Part shown: positions 42,518-50,854 of the stretch, one piece after another
How the letters are laid out: every line of letters begins with the position of its first letter
Numbering within the stretch: position 1 is the first letter of the stretch
From: an uncultured Bacteroidales bacterium
GTDB lineage: Bacteria > Bacteroidota > Bacteroidia > Bacteroidales > P3
Direction: 5' to 3'
DNA length: 63,038 bases
Assembly (NCBI GenBank): GCA_937884485.1
Contig: CALGCG010000016.1
Coordinates: 1 to 63,038, forward strand
The notes under the pieces: generated by a model
What the model was told of the DNA's origin: nothing
Databases searched by the model: none
Seen by the model: the letters and a program-made list of their open reading frames with translations, nothing else
Program-made: the position numbers and the translations under genes

Positions 42518-42608
42518 CATAATTTTTTTCATTCCGCCAAATGCTTTTTATAATGCTGTGTATCTTACTCTTTTGCCAATCAGGGTGGATTCCTTTGTAA
42601 TACGAGGG

Positions 42609-43214
42609 CTACAGCGTAGGCTGGTGGAGTTCGAAATACTGAAGTATGAAGGTTACGAGTTGCTGCAATTCAGTGTGTTGCCGTTGTGCTTTGCGAGAGG
42701 CATCGGGAGGCAAGGAGGCAGAGGGGTCGAGTAAAGTGACGGGGGTGAAGGCGGAGTGGAATGCTTCGAGGATGTTGTGGCGGGCAATGGCGGCAAGGTC
42801 GTCGGCGGGGGGAGTGGGTGGGAGGAGGGTGAACTCGGACATGATGCGTTCTGCCACCTGTTCGGAGCCTTCTCCCTGGATGAAAAGGAGTTTTTGAAGG
42901 GGTGACCACAGCGTTGCCAATGGCGCATGGGTTGAGGCTGGCTGTTGTGGACGTTCGATGAGATGGTAGGTAATGTGACGCAGGGGGTCGCGGTATGAGA
43001 AGAGGGGGTAGGCTTGATGCTCGGAAGGGGAGGAAGTGGTGCTTTTCAGGTCGGATTGAGGAAGCAGAAAGTCGTTCTGCCGCGACAGGCCAAGTCGATA
43101 CAGATGGTTGAGGTCGTCGACAAAGGTATAGTTGGGTGCTGTGGTATGGAAGAGTATGAGAGTAAGGTCGGAGAAGGGGTCGTCTTCGGGTTCAAGGTCT
43201 AACGTAAGTTTCAT
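42609..43214 (-). CDS. IPExxxVDY-like protein
   Basis: 201 residues without signal peptide. The N-terminal part (MKLTLDLEPEDD ... FVDDLNHLYRLGLSRQNDFLL ... YPLFSYRDPLRHITYHLIE) resembles the IPExxxVDY family, a small cytosolic protein group found almost only in Bacteroidetes. The C-terminal ~60 residues are Pro/Ala-rich and less conserved in appearance, and end in a helix. Function unknown. It lies 30 nt downstream of a radical-SAM gene on the same strand. Confidence 0.55.
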   Translation of the reverse strand: MKLTLDLEPEDDPFSDLTLILFHTTAPNYTFVDDLNHLYRLGLSRQNDFLLPQSDLKSTTSSPSEHQAYPLFSYRDPLRHITYHLIERPQQPASTHAPLATLWSPLQKLLFIQGEGSEQVAERIMSEFTLLPPTPPADDLAAIARHNILEAFHSAFTPVTLLDPSASLPPDASRKAQRQHTELQQLVTFILQYFELHQPTL

Positions 43215-43244
43215 GTGTTACTGTTTTTTAGAAGGAAAGACGGA

Positions 43245-44174
43245 TTAACGTTGGCTTTTGAAAGGGGTGTCGGGGTCTGAGAAATCGGGTCTGTAATTGG
43301 TGTTTGCATCGGGAGTCTGAAGCCATCCGTTGAAGCCCAGCTGCTGGAAATGTTGTACAGCCAAGTCGTATTCAGCGGCGGTGAGGGTACGGTCGATGGG
43401 TGCGGGGAGTCCCGGCATGGGAGGATAGTATTGGGCCATGAGCGATACGTGCAACTTTGTCGCAAAGAAATGGTCGGCAAGCCATTCGAGGCATTGCAGG
43501 GTGTTTGCCGTTTGACCTGGGAGGACAAGGTGGCGGATGATGAGTCCGCGGAAGGCTACACCATTGTCGTCCATCTTGAGGGAAGAGCCTACCTGGCGTT
43601 GCATTTCGAGGATGGCTTGGGTGGCTACCAAAGGATAATCGGCAGCGTGGCTGTAGCGTTGGGCAAGGTCGGCATCGAAGTATTTGATGTCGGGGAGGTA
43701 GATGTCCACGATTCCTTCGAGGGCACGCAGGGTGTCGATGGATTCATAGCCCGAGGAGTTGTATACAACCGTGGGGTAGAAACCACGTTTGTGCACGGCG
43801 TCGACAAGGGGGGCGATGAGGTGGGCGTAGTGTGCCGCAGTGACAAATCCCATCAGCCCGTTGCTTTGTGGCAGCAGCTGGCAGACACGGTCGGCCAAAG
43901 AGTCGACGGAACTGTAGTGTACGAAGGAAGGGTCGACTGTCGCCGAGGAGATGTCGTGGTTTTGACAGTAGATGCATTGCAGATTGCAGTGAGCAAAGAA
44001 GATATTGACGATGCCGTTACCTGCCGCCAACGGAGGCTCCTCGCCTTTGTGTATGGTGACGGTGGCAACGGCTGGCTCGGCGGGGGCGCCGCAGAAACCA
44101 TGTTGTATGGTGCGGTCCACGCCACAATGGCGTGGGCAGAGGTTGCAGGGGTTTATGCTCAATCCCAGTTGCAT
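43245..44174 (-). CDS. Radical-SAM protein, PflX-like (glycyl-radical activase relative)
   Basis: 309 residues. A Cys-rich start (C10, C13, C17, C28: NPCNLCPRHCGVD ... HGFCGAP) is followed by the radical-SAM motif C63-xxx-C67-xx-C70 (CNLQCIYCQN). Such PflX/YgeX-like proteins are annotated as putative pyruvate formate-lyase activases, but true activation has not been shown and no glycyl-radical enzyme is nearby. The start overlaps the preceding small lipoprotein gene by 16 nt, so the two are co-transcribed. Confidence 0.85.
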   Translation of the reverse strand: MQLGLSINPCNLCPRHCGVDRTIQHGFCGAPAEPAVATVTIHKGEEPPLAAGNGIVNIFFAHCNLQCIYCQNHDISSATVDPSFVHYSSVDSLADRVCQLLPQSNGLMGFVTAAHYAHLIAPLVDAVHKRGFYPTVVYNSSGYESIDTLRALEGIVDIYLPDIKYFDADLAQRYSHAADYPLVATQAILEMQRQVGSSLKMDDNGVAFRGLIIRHLVLPGQTANTLQCLEWLADHFFATKLHVSLMAQYYPPMPGLPAPIDRTLTAAEYDLAVQHFQQLGFNGWLQTPDANTNYRPDFSDPDTPFKSQR

Positions 44175-44383
44175 ACCGAATAGTATTGTACGCCTGCTTG
44201 GAAAATCATGTTGTGGCAGGTGACGCCTCTATCGTCGACTTCATCGGCGGTATAGGTGTGCGAGCCACCGTCGTAGGAGAGGCAGGTGCAGGTTTTGTGG
44301 CAGGAGGTGAGAAGCATTGGCAGTAGGGCCATAGAGGCGCAGAAACATAGAGTCTTGGCGATGGAGGGGTGTTTCTTTTCCAT
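44159..44383 (-). CDS. Small Cys-rich lipoprotein 3
   Basis: 74 residues. Signal peptide with lipobox LLTSC, mature start CHKTCTCLSYDGG, then VTCHNMIF and SVCNWD. Same design as the lipoproteins at 36086 and 36379 (anchor Cys followed within nine residues by C-x-C, one ExxxxxCxD/N-type centre), though the tail differs. It lies between hydE and the PflX-like gene and overlaps the latter. Confidence 0.65.
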   Translation of the reverse strand: MEKKHPSIAKTLCFCASMALLPMLLTSCHKTCTCLSYDGGSHTYTADEVDDRGVTCHNMIFQAGVQYYSVCNWD

Positions 44384-44416
44384 TTTTTGGGTTTTAAGGT
44401 TTATCTTTTTCTGTAT

Positions 44417-45418
44417 TCATGCCTTGTAGTCGCCGCGCGATTCGGGTATGGAGAATCCTATGGCCTGCAGTCTCAGGCGCAGGTCGGCGGTGCTTTCGGC
44501 AGCCTCGCTGCCGGTGGATAGTTTGTTGTTGTATATGGAGTAAAGTGCGCGGGTGTCTTGTGGCGACAGGTTGGGCATCACCACGTTGGCGCCGGCCATG
44601 ATAGCCCGCTCGCGACCTGTGGGATGAAGGGTTCCGAGTGCGGTGGTGGCAGGCAGGAGCACGTGGGGGTGCAGCAGGCGTATGATGGCCAGCAGGCGCA
44701 GAGTGAGCTCTACGCTGCCTGCCGGTTGGTTTTCAAAGGGGGTGCCTGCAGCAGGAATGAAGGGACCGATGCCTACCATCTCGGGCCGGAAGGTTTGGAT
44801 GAATGACAGGTCTTTCATCAGCGTGTCGACGTTTTGTCCCGGCGACCCGACCATGAAGCCAGCTCCCACTTGGAATCCAAGGTCGCGGAGGTCGTGGAGG
44901 CATTGCATGCGGTGGTCGAAGCTCATCTCGGCAGGGTGGAGGTGGGCATAGTGGCTTGCATCGGCGGTCTCGTGGCGCAGCAGGTAGCGGTCGGCCCCTG
45001 CGTCGCGCAGGCGGCGGAAACTGTCGCGTCCCCGTTCGCCCAGCGAGAGAGTGACGGCGCAGTCGGGATACCGTCTTTTGATATCCTCGACAAGGTGGCA
45101 CACCACCTCGTCGGAGAACCATGCATCCTCGCCGCCCTGCAGCACAAAGGTTCTGAATCCCAGCCGATGGCCCTCGTCGCAGCACTGCAGTATTTGTTCG
45201 GGCGTCAGCCGATAGCGGCGGCAGGAATTGCTGCGCCGTATGCCGCAGTAGAGGCAGTCGTTCTTGCAGTGGTTGCTGATTTCTATGAGGCCGCGAATGA
45301 AGACATTGTGCCCATAGATTTCGTCGCGTACACGAGCACCTTCGGCGTAGAGTTCGTCGATGGCCTCGGGGTCGCTGGTGGTTAGCAGGTGGCGGATGCT
45401 ATTTGATGATATATTCAT
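44417..45418 (-). CDS. hydE: [FeFe]-hydrogenase maturation radical-SAM enzyme HydE
   Basis: Helps build the organic part of the H-cluster. 333 residues. Radical-SAM motif C51-xxx-C55-xx-C58 within IEISNHCKNDCLYCGIRRSN, plus the conserved RYRLTPEQIL and LQGGEDAWF segments. HydF, HydG and the hydrogenase are not in this window. Start overlaps the 3' end of the GH20-like gene by about 20 nt. It implies hydrogen metabolism and strict anaerobiosis. Biotin-synthase-like alternatives lack the IRRSN context. Confidence 0.9.
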   Translation of the reverse strand: MNISSNSIRHLLTTSDPEAIDELYAEGARVRDEIYGHNVFIRGLIEISNHCKNDCLYCGIRRSNSCRRYRLTPEQILQCCDEGHRLGFRTFVLQGGEDAWFSDEVVCHLVEDIKRRYPDCAVTLSLGERGRDSFRRLRDAGADRYLLRHETADASHYAHLHPAEMSFDHRMQCLHDLRDLGFQVGAGFMVGSPGQNVDTLMKDLSFIQTFRPEMVGIGPFIPAAGTPFENQPAGSVELTLRLLAIIRLLHPHVLLPATTALGTLHPTGRERAIMAGANVVMPNLSPQDTRALYSIYNNKLSTGSEAAESTADLRLRLQAIGFSIPESRGDYKA

Positions 45419-46865
45419 ATACCGAATCGCGTTCGCTGTCTTTGTATACGGGAAGAATCTTTATGTGTGTGCCGCGATGCAGGTTGACAGGCCCGATGTA
45501 CACCTGCGAGTTGCGCGAGGGCTTGCTGCCGTCGGTGGTGAAGAAGATGTAAGTGGAGGGCACCTCAGTCTCGATGGCTATGTTTGTAGTGTGGCTGTCG
45601 ACGCGTGTGGCGCGGAAGATGGGCGTGAACGAACCCTCGCAGTAGGAGTACTTGAGGTCGTCGAGGCGCTGCTTTTGTATTTCCACCTTTTTGCGGAAGT
45701 GGTTCCAGTTTTTGTTGTCGTGTGGCGACCACAGGCTTTCGCTGATGGCCAGCATTCGCGGCAACAGCATGTATTCGGCAGCCGATGTGCTGGCGATGTG
45801 CGTGGTCCACAGGTTGGCTTGTCCGCCGAGGATGTTCTGCTCTACATATTTGTTGGTACCCTGCGGAGCAGGGTCGAAGAGGTAAGCCTGGGCCAGGGTG
45901 ATCAGTCCCTCCGTGGCAGCGGGCTGATAGCGACGGTCGGCTTGGTAGCAGTCAAGGCGGCAGTGGTCGTCGGGACATACAATCACCCGGTAGCCCATTC
46001 GCGCTGCTTGCTGTGCCGAAGCCATGGATTTTCTTGAAATTATCAGGCTCTCACCCTTGAGTGTGCTGTGCGGTGCGAGGATGCTGTCGTCCCATTGCAG
46101 GGTCGAGTCGCCCACATGCACACTGATGGACAGCGCTGTGGCATAGTCGATGATATCGGCGATTTCCTCTGGCGTGTAGACATGTTCGGCGAAGTCGTAG
46201 CCGCCGGATGTGTCGGCAGGGTTGTTGTTTGCAAAGCTTGTGCTGTCGGGTTGTTGCAAAAGGAACTGGTTCATCTTGTAGATGGCCATGATGTCCAGCT
46301 GCTTTTTGATGAATTTCACGCCGAAGCGCTGACGGTCACCCTCCAGAAAGACACCGCGCCAGGGGAAGCGAGGATAGTCGAGGATGGTGCATTCGGGCAG
46401 CACAAAGGAGCGGTAGCGGTGCGTCTCGATGTCGTGGGGCAGCATCTGGAGGAATGTCTGGTAGGCATAGAGGAGCCCTGTCTCGCTGTTGGCAGAAAGG
46501 CGTATGCCGCTCTGCCGCACCTCTAACAGGTAGCCCTCGTCGCCCAACTCGGGATTGACGGTGTCGTTGATAATGAGGTCGATGTCGCTCTCCTCCGAGA
46601 GCGATACCAGTGAGGGGTGCAGCCGCAGGTGGCGCAGCGAGTTCATGATGTATTTTGCTGTCGGCGAGTTCTGTCCGAGGCCTGCCGTGGCAATGGCTAC
46701 GGATCGGTTCAGCGTGAAGGTGCCTTCTTTCTTCACCATGAAGACAGGCTCCGGTACTATGTCGAACTCGTCGACAGTGGCTGTGCGGCCACAAGATATC
46801 AGCAGCAGCGGCAACAGCAGGAGTGGCAGTAGGCGTTTCATCGGGTTTTTGCTTTTTTTCTCCAT
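45399..46865 (-). CDS. Degenerate GH20 (beta-N-acetylhexosaminidase-like) lipoprotein
   Basis: 488 residues; lipoprotein signal with lipobox LLISC (a start eight codons in, MKRLLPL, also fits). The N-terminal GH20b domain (IVPEPVFMVKKEGTF ... LSANSETGLLYAYQTFLQML) and start of the barrel (FPWRGVFLEGDRQRFGVKFIKKQLDIMAIYKMNQF) are clear. The expected HxxTDDQGWR strand and the catalytic GGDE pair are absent, and the barrel is shorter than in active enzymes. A C-terminal CHB_HEX_C_1-like domain remains (YIFFTTDGSKPSRNSQVY). I infer an inactive, glycan-binding derivative in the outer membrane. Confidence 0.8.
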   Translation of the reverse strand: MEKKSKNPMKRLLPLLLLPLLLISCGRTATVDEFDIVPEPVFMVKKEGTFTLNRSVAIATAGLGQNSPTAKYIMNSLRHLRLHPSLVSLSEESDIDLIINDTVNPELGDEGYLLEVRQSGIRLSANSETGLLYAYQTFLQMLPHDIETHRYRSFVLPECTILDYPRFPWRGVFLEGDRQRFGVKFIKKQLDIMAIYKMNQFLLQQPDSTSFANNNPADTSGGYDFAEHVYTPEEIADIIDYATALSISVHVGDSTLQWDDSILAPHSTLKGESLIISRKSMASAQQAARMGYRVIVCPDDHCRLDCYQADRRYQPAATEGLITLAQAYLFDPAPQGTNKYVEQNILGGQANLWTTHIASTSAAEYMLLPRMLAISESLWSPHDNKNWNHFRKKVEIQKQRLDDLKYSYCEGSFTPIFRATRVDSHTTNIAIETEVPSTYIFFTTDGSKPSRNSQVYIGPVNLHRGTHIKILPVYKDSERDSVYEYIIK

Positions 46866-46928
46866 AAAACGTGGAAAAGGATTTTTTATTATGGTTTACG
46901 TACAATATTTTTTGCCCCCTGCCGTTAG

Positions 46929-48440
46929 ATGGGCATGGCATCATTGAAAAAACTCCTCTCCGACTCGGTCATCTATGGCCTGAGCAGCATTGTCGGCAGG
47001 TTTCTCAACTACCTGCTCGTCCCCGTCTATACCTATCATATCGCTGCCGCTTCCGGCGGCTATGGTGTGGTAACCAACATCTACGCCTATGTGGCTCTCC
47101 TGCTGGTTATTCTCACCTTCGGCATGGAGACCACCTTCTTTTATTTCTCCAATAAAAAAACGTCCGACGGTGATAGCGCCGCCTATCCCCAGTCTGTGGT
47201 TTTTTCCACCGCCCTCGGGGCTGTGGGCACGGTGTGCCTCTTTTTTGTGGCGATGGTGATGGTGCTCATAGGCCCCATCAGCAGTGCCATGGGCTACCCC
47301 GACCATCCTGAATACCTCCGCGCCATGGCTTTCGTTGTGGCCCTCGATGCGTTCCAGTCCATCCTTTTCGCCCGTCTGAGGCAGGAGGGCAGGGCATGGA
47401 AGTTCTTCGCGCTGAAGATCGGCTTTATCCTCCTGACGGTTGCCCTGACGCTCTTTGTCTTCCTTGTGGCCCCGCGTTGGAGCCACCTATCATGGATGGG
47501 ATGGTACGACGAGGCCGACAACGTGAAGTACATCTTCTACATCAATCTCATCTGCACGGCCCTCGTTACCCTCGGTTTCTGGCGCGAGCTTAAGGATTTC
47601 CGCTTCCCTTCCTTCAATCGCCGGCTTCTCAAGCGGATGCTTCGCTATGCCTGGCCGCTGCTCATCTTCGGCATTGTAGGCATCTTCAACCAGGTGGCCG
47701 ACAAAATTCTCCTTCCGTGGCTTCTGCCCGGCGAGGAAGGCTTCGTGCAGCTCAGCATCTATGGTGCTTGCGTCAAGATAGCCATGCTCATGGCCATCAT
47801 CACCCAGGCTTTCCGCTATGCCTATGAGCCTTTCGTGTTCGGCGGGCAGAAGGATAAGGACAGCCGCGAAACACAAGCCCTGGCCACCAAGTATTTCGTT
47901 ATGTTCACCCTTCTGGCCTTTTTGGTGGTGATGTGCTACATCGATGTGATACAGTACTTTGTGGGTGCCGACTACCGCGAGGCGCTGCCGGCGGTGCCCA
48001 TCGTCATGATGGCCGAAATCTGCATGGGCATCTACTTCAACCTCTCCTTCTGGTACAAGCTGACGGCCAAGACCTGGTGGGGCGCCATTATGAGCACCAT
48101 CGGATGCATCGTGCTGGTGGCTGTCAACATCATCTTCGTGCCCCGCATCGGCTATATGGCCTGCGCGTGGGGCGGACTGGCAGGTTACGGCACCTGCGTG
48201 CTGCTGAGTTACTTCATCGGACAGCGCCATTACCATGTGCCCTATCCCGTGGCCGCCATCCTCGGCTACTTCGCCCTGGCCCTGGCCCTCTACGCCGCCA
48301 GCACCCTCGTCCATATCGACAACCTCTGGTTGCGCCTGGCCTACAACACACTGCTCCTCCTCGTCTACGTCGCCGCCCTCCTCTACAGCGAGCGCACTTT
48401 GGTTAGTAAGGTAGTGGGTAAGCTGTTGAAGAAGAAATAA
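46929..48440 (+). CDS. Polysaccharide flippase (Wzx/MATE-like)
   Basis: 503 residues with about 12-14 membrane spans, MOP-superfamily oligosaccharide exporter. It would flip a lipid-linked repeat unit across the inner membrane. N-terminal signature KKLLSDSVIYGLSSIVGRFLNYLLVPVYTYHI is typical. ATG at 46935 (MASLKK) is an alternative start. Followed 11 nt later by a four-helix-bundle protein. Divergent from the GH20-like gene with only 63 nt between, so promoters must overlap; none is obvious. Confidence 0.9.
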   Translation: MGMASLKKLLSDSVIYGLSSIVGRFLNYLLVPVYTYHIAAASGGYGVVTNIYAYVALLLVILTFGMETTFFYFSNKKTSDGDSAAYPQSVVFSTALGAVGTVCLFFVAMVMVLIGPISSAMGYPDHPEYLRAMAFVVALDAFQSILFARLRQEGRAWKFFALKIGFILLTVALTLFVFLVAPRWSHLSWMGWYDEADNVKYIFYINLICTALVTLGFWRELKDFRFPSFNRRLLKRMLRYAWPLLIFGIVGIFNQVADKILLPWLLPGEEGFVQLSIYGACVKIAMLMAIITQAFRYAYEPFVFGGQKDKDSRETQALATKYFVMFTLLAFLVVMCYIDVIQYFVGADYREALPAVPIVMMAEICMGIYFNLSFWYKLTAKTWWGAIMSTIGCIVLVAVNIIFVPRIGYMACAWGGLAGYGTCVLLSYFIGQRHYHVPYPVAAILGYFALALALYAASTLVHIDNLWLRLAYNTLLLLVYVAALLYSERTLVSKVVGKLLKKK

Positions 48441-48451
48441 AAAACAAAACT

Positions 48452-49105
48452 ATGAATCAGAATAATAATCAGAATAGTCAGAATAGTCAGAATAATCCGA
48501 ATATTCAGAATACTCAGAATACTCAGAAAACTCCGAGTAATCAGAAAACTCCCAATCCCCCCTACACCTTCCTCCCCCAGCACGGCCATTACCGCCACCT
48601 TCGTGTCTATCAGGTCACTGAGATGATTTACGACATCACCTACTACTTCACCCAGCACTATCTCCAGCGCGGCGACCGCACTGTCGACCAAATGATACAG
48701 GCTGCCCGAAGTGGCAAGCAAAACATAGCTGAAGGCAATCAGGCGGCCGCCACCTCCAGTGAGACCGAAATCAAACTGACCAATGTGGCGAAAGCCAGCC
48801 TCGAAGAACTTCTTGACGACTATGAGGACTACCTGCGCGTTCGAAACCTCCAGCAGTGGGGTAATCTTCATCCTCGTTATGAAAAGATGCGCCAGTATGC
48901 GCGCAGCGAGGATATCAAGAAAGACTATGCCGCGAAGATACAATGCATGAATGACGAGGAGATTGCCAACCTTTGCATCACCCTCATCCATCAGGCTATA
49001 TATATGCTCCATAAATTGTTGGTGACGATGCAGAATCGTTTCGTTACCGATGGCGGCATCAAGGAACGCATGTACCAAAGTCGCGTCAAGTATCGCGAAT
49101 CTTAG
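48452..49105 (+). CDS. Four-helix-bundle (S23-like) protein with Asn/Gln repeat N-terminus
   Basis: 217 residues. The core (about 45-200: HLRVYQVTEMIYDITYYFTQHY ... AARSGKQNIAEGNQAAATSSETEIKLTNVAKASLEELLDDYEDYL) is the four-helix-bundle family first seen in 23S rRNA intervening sequences; GKQNIAEG is its signature. The role of stand-alone chromosomal members is unknown. Residues 2-35 are an Asn/Gln/Thr-rich tail encoded by a 9-bp tandem repeat. It is coupled to the flippase, and a second family member precedes kdsA (61731). Confidence 0.82.
   Translation: MNQNNNQNSQNSQNNPNIQNTQNTQKTPSNQKTPNPPYTFLPQHGHYRHLRVYQVTEMIYDITYYFTQHYLQRGDRTVDQMIQAARSGKQNIAEGNQAAATSSETEIKLTNVAKASLEELLDDYEDYLRVRNLQQWGNLHPRYEKMRQYARSEDIKKDYAAKIQCMNDEEIANLCITLIHQAIYMLHKLLVTMQNRFVTDGGIKERMYQSRVKYRES
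48457..48553 (+). repeat. 9-bp in-frame tandem repeat (CAGAATAGT) in four-helix gene
   Basis: About ten units of CAGAATAGT, CAGAATACT, CAGAAAACT and variants in a 9-bp period, encoding Q-N-S/T triplets at the protein N-terminus. Confidence 0.88.
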
Positions 49106-49127
49106 CTCTTTTCATAGAACTATCTCC

Positions 49128-49171
49128 CTTTTGCCGTCACGGTTTTTACCTGTGGCGGCAAAGTTTTTTTT
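49128..49171 (+). terminator. Terminator of the flippase/four-helix operon
   Basis: Stem TTTGCCG...CGGCAAA with an inner CGG/CC(TG) part, followed by eight T (49164-49171). Confidence 0.75.
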
Positions 49172-49199
49172 GTGGATTGGAATTTTATTCGTAATTTTG
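49169..49199 (+). promoter_or_regulatory. Bacteroidetes-type promoter of a candidate RNA
   Basis: TTTG (49169-49172), 19 nt, TAATTTTG (49192-49199). It overlaps the T tract of the preceding terminator and drives a stretch of about 310 nt before the next ATG. Confidence 0.65.
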
Positions 49200-49205
49200 C
49201 AGTCG

Positions 49206-49440
49206 CTTACGAGAGTAAAGTGTAAGCAGTAAGCAAGAAAAGCATTGTAATTGTCCTTACTTGTAAATTCGCCAAATTTATGCTGGAGGATGAGCATTAT
49301 TGCTTTCGCTTGAGTGTGTATGCTATACCCATAGCATATCTCCAGGCGTGAGATATGTTCCATAGAGTTTCGTTCCAGCAAAGGCGTTTGGCGATGCCTA
49401 CAAGTAGACGGACATGAGCACATAACCTCATGCCTTTTCT
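49206..49440 (+). ncRNA. Candidate structured RNA or long leader
   Basis: A non-coding stretch after a good promoter with consecutive pairings. ATGCTAT/ATAGCAT (49320-49326, 49331-49337) competes with CATATCTC/GAGATATG (49335-49342, 49350-49357). AGGC/GCCT lies at 49382-49399. CATGAG/CTCATG plus outer GG/CC (49410-49434) is followed by TTTTCTATTTG, a weak terminator. A further stem GTCGG/CCGAC lies beyond (49471-49495). It is either an independent RNA ending near 49,440 or the leader of the 49517 gene. No match to tmRNA, RNase P RNA or SRP RNA signatures by eye. The rest of the 411-nt gap holds the terminator and promoter listed separately. Confidence 0.45.
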
Positions 49441-49516
49441 ATTTGTATGAAATAATGTTTCCGTTGGAGGGTCGGATACACAGGGTTGTGCCCGACACGT
49501 ATCAGGGTATTGTGTT

Positions 49517-49786
49517 ATGGATGAAAAACTATGTAAATGTTATGAAAAACTGATTTGCAAAGCATTTCAGTGCAAGAAAAGCGATTTCGGTTTCGCCAAT
49601 GCAGACTATTGTCGCGATGCTCAGAAACATCCCGAAGCCTTAAAGGCGTACTTGTTAAGTGCGCTAATTATCTTGAAATGGAACAATGATGTATTCCTGA
49701 AGTACATTGAGATTCTGGAAAGCGAGTTTTCCCTTAAAAGCGCCAGAATGGTACTTGATATTGTTAAACAATCTAATAGTATATGA
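49517..49786 (+). CDS. Small cytosolic protein of unknown function
   Basis: 89 residues (MDEKLCKCYEKLICKAFQCKKSDFGFANADYCRDAQKHPEAL ...), helical, with five Cys in the first 50 residues, without signal peptide. No family recognised. Its TGA overlaps an ATG of the next gene, and it follows the candidate RNA by about 75 nt. Confidence 0.5.
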   Translation: MDEKLCKCYEKLICKAFQCKKSDFGFANADYCRDAQKHPEALKAYLLSALIILKWNNDVFLKYIEILESEFSLKSARMVLDIVKQSNSI

Positions 49787-49788
49787 TT

Positions 49789-50715
49789 ATGAAAAAGATT
49801 ATTAGTGCTTTCGTTTTTATAGTTGCTTTCGTTCCGTCTATATTCTCACAATCTACGGGAGAATGGTACGATGATTATGATTTCTCTAGTGTTGCCCCAA
49901 GTGGACAAACTCTTTACTATGAATATTATAACACGGGATACCCAATACCCTGTGTGTCCATTATCCTACCATGCTGGCGACAGTTCGGTCAGTATGGGCA
50001 AGGAAGGGAATATGGCTACGGAGATCATGAGAAACCGTCAGGCTCTTTGATTATTCCCGAAGAGGTGACACATGATGGTGTGACGTATAAAGTAAAATAC
50101 ATTGATGATGATGCATTTAATCAATGTCCAATAACATCTGTAACTATAAATATTGAGTTTGGATATTGTTTTCAATATCATTCGACATTGGAAACAGTTG
50201 TTTTTGGGGATAGCATTATTGAACTTGAGGGTGGCTTTGATGCTATATTCAAAGGTTGCGATAATTTGTCCTCGATTACACTTGGAAAATCCGTGCAGAA
50301 TATACGCAATGCTTTCAAAGGTCTTACACATTTGACCACAATAATATCAAAAGCTGAAATTCCCCCACAATGCGCCTCTGATTGTTTCGAAGGTGTCCCT
50401 GCTTATGCTGATATCATTGTCCCTTGTGGGGCTGCATATCGCTATGAATTGGCCGACTATTGGAAGAATTTCACCCGCATTACAGAGGATTGCTCTGTCA
50501 TAGGAGATGTTGATGATTTGCAGGATATCCATGTGAGTGTTTTTGATGGTAGTATTGTGGTGGAAGGTGTCAACAATATGGAAATTGACCTTTTTGATAT
50601 GACGGGACGTTTGGTTGGCAGTACCAAAGACAATCGCATTAATGTCCCCACCAGCGGCACCTACATGCTCAAGATTGGCAACCATCCTGCAAGGAAAGTT
50701 GTGGTGATAAGGTAG
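49789..50715 (+). CDS. Secreted leucine-rich-repeat (BspA-like) protein with possible T9SS-type C-terminal domain
   Basis: 308 residues from ATG 49789, which gives a signal peptide (MKKIISAFVFIVAFVPSIFSQ); an ATG two codons earlier overlaps the preceding gene. Residues about 85-230 carry degenerate LRR_5/BspA repeats (LIIPEEVTHDGVTYKVKYIDDDAF, LETVVFGDSI, LSSITLGKSVQNI). The last ~70 residues (GSIVVEGVNNMEIDLFDMTGRLVG ... YMLKIGNHPARKVVVIR) look like a type IX secretion sorting domain. If so it is surface-exposed. AT-rich relative to neighbours. Confidence 0.78.
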   Translation: MKKIISAFVFIVAFVPSIFSQSTGEWYDDYDFSSVAPSGQTLYYEYYNTGYPIPCVSIILPCWRQFGQYGQGREYGYGDHEKPSGSLIIPEEVTHDGVTYKVKYIDDDAFNQCPITSVTINIEFGYCFQYHSTLETVVFGDSIIELEGGFDAIFKGCDNLSSITLGKSVQNIRNAFKGLTHLTTIISKAEIPPQCASDCFEGVPAYADIIVPCGAAYRYELADYWKNFTRITEDCSVIGDVDDLQDIHVSVFDGSIVVEGVNNMEIDLFDMTGRLVGSTKDNRINVPTSGTYMLKIGNHPARKVVVIR

Positions 50716-50744
50716 CAAAATCTCGTACTTATAAGTTTTTTTAT

Positions 50745-50776
50745 AATGCCCATGATTTACTGCAATCATGGGCATT
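50745..50776. terminator. 13-bp perfect hairpin after LRR gene
   Basis: AATGCCCATGATT / AATCATGGGCATT with 6-nt loop. No T tract follows on either strand, so termination is probable but not certain. Confidence 0.5.
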
Positions 50777-50787
50777 TGCAAAAAAGA

Positions 50788-50819
50788 TTTTGTCAATTGG
50801 AAAACATTTCGTATCTTTG
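50788..50819 (+). promoter_or_regulatory. Bacteroidetes-type promoter of the acyl-CoA synthetase gene
   Basis: TTTTG (50788-50792), 19 nt, TATCTTTG (50812-50819); leader about 29 nt. Confidence 0.8.
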
Positions 50820-50854
50820 CATTTTATTAGAAAACAAATAATAATAACAAAGAT

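Noticed and set aside
49112..49423. 103-codon minus-strand frame in the candidate RNA region
   Set aside because: No family or signal recognised. The strand carries no promoter box, and the + strand shows promoter and stems. I leave a small chance that it is real.
49206..49440. tmRNA, RNase P RNA, SRP RNA or retron RNA
   Set aside because: None of the hallmark sequences of these RNAs is present, and there is no reverse transcriptase gene nearby.
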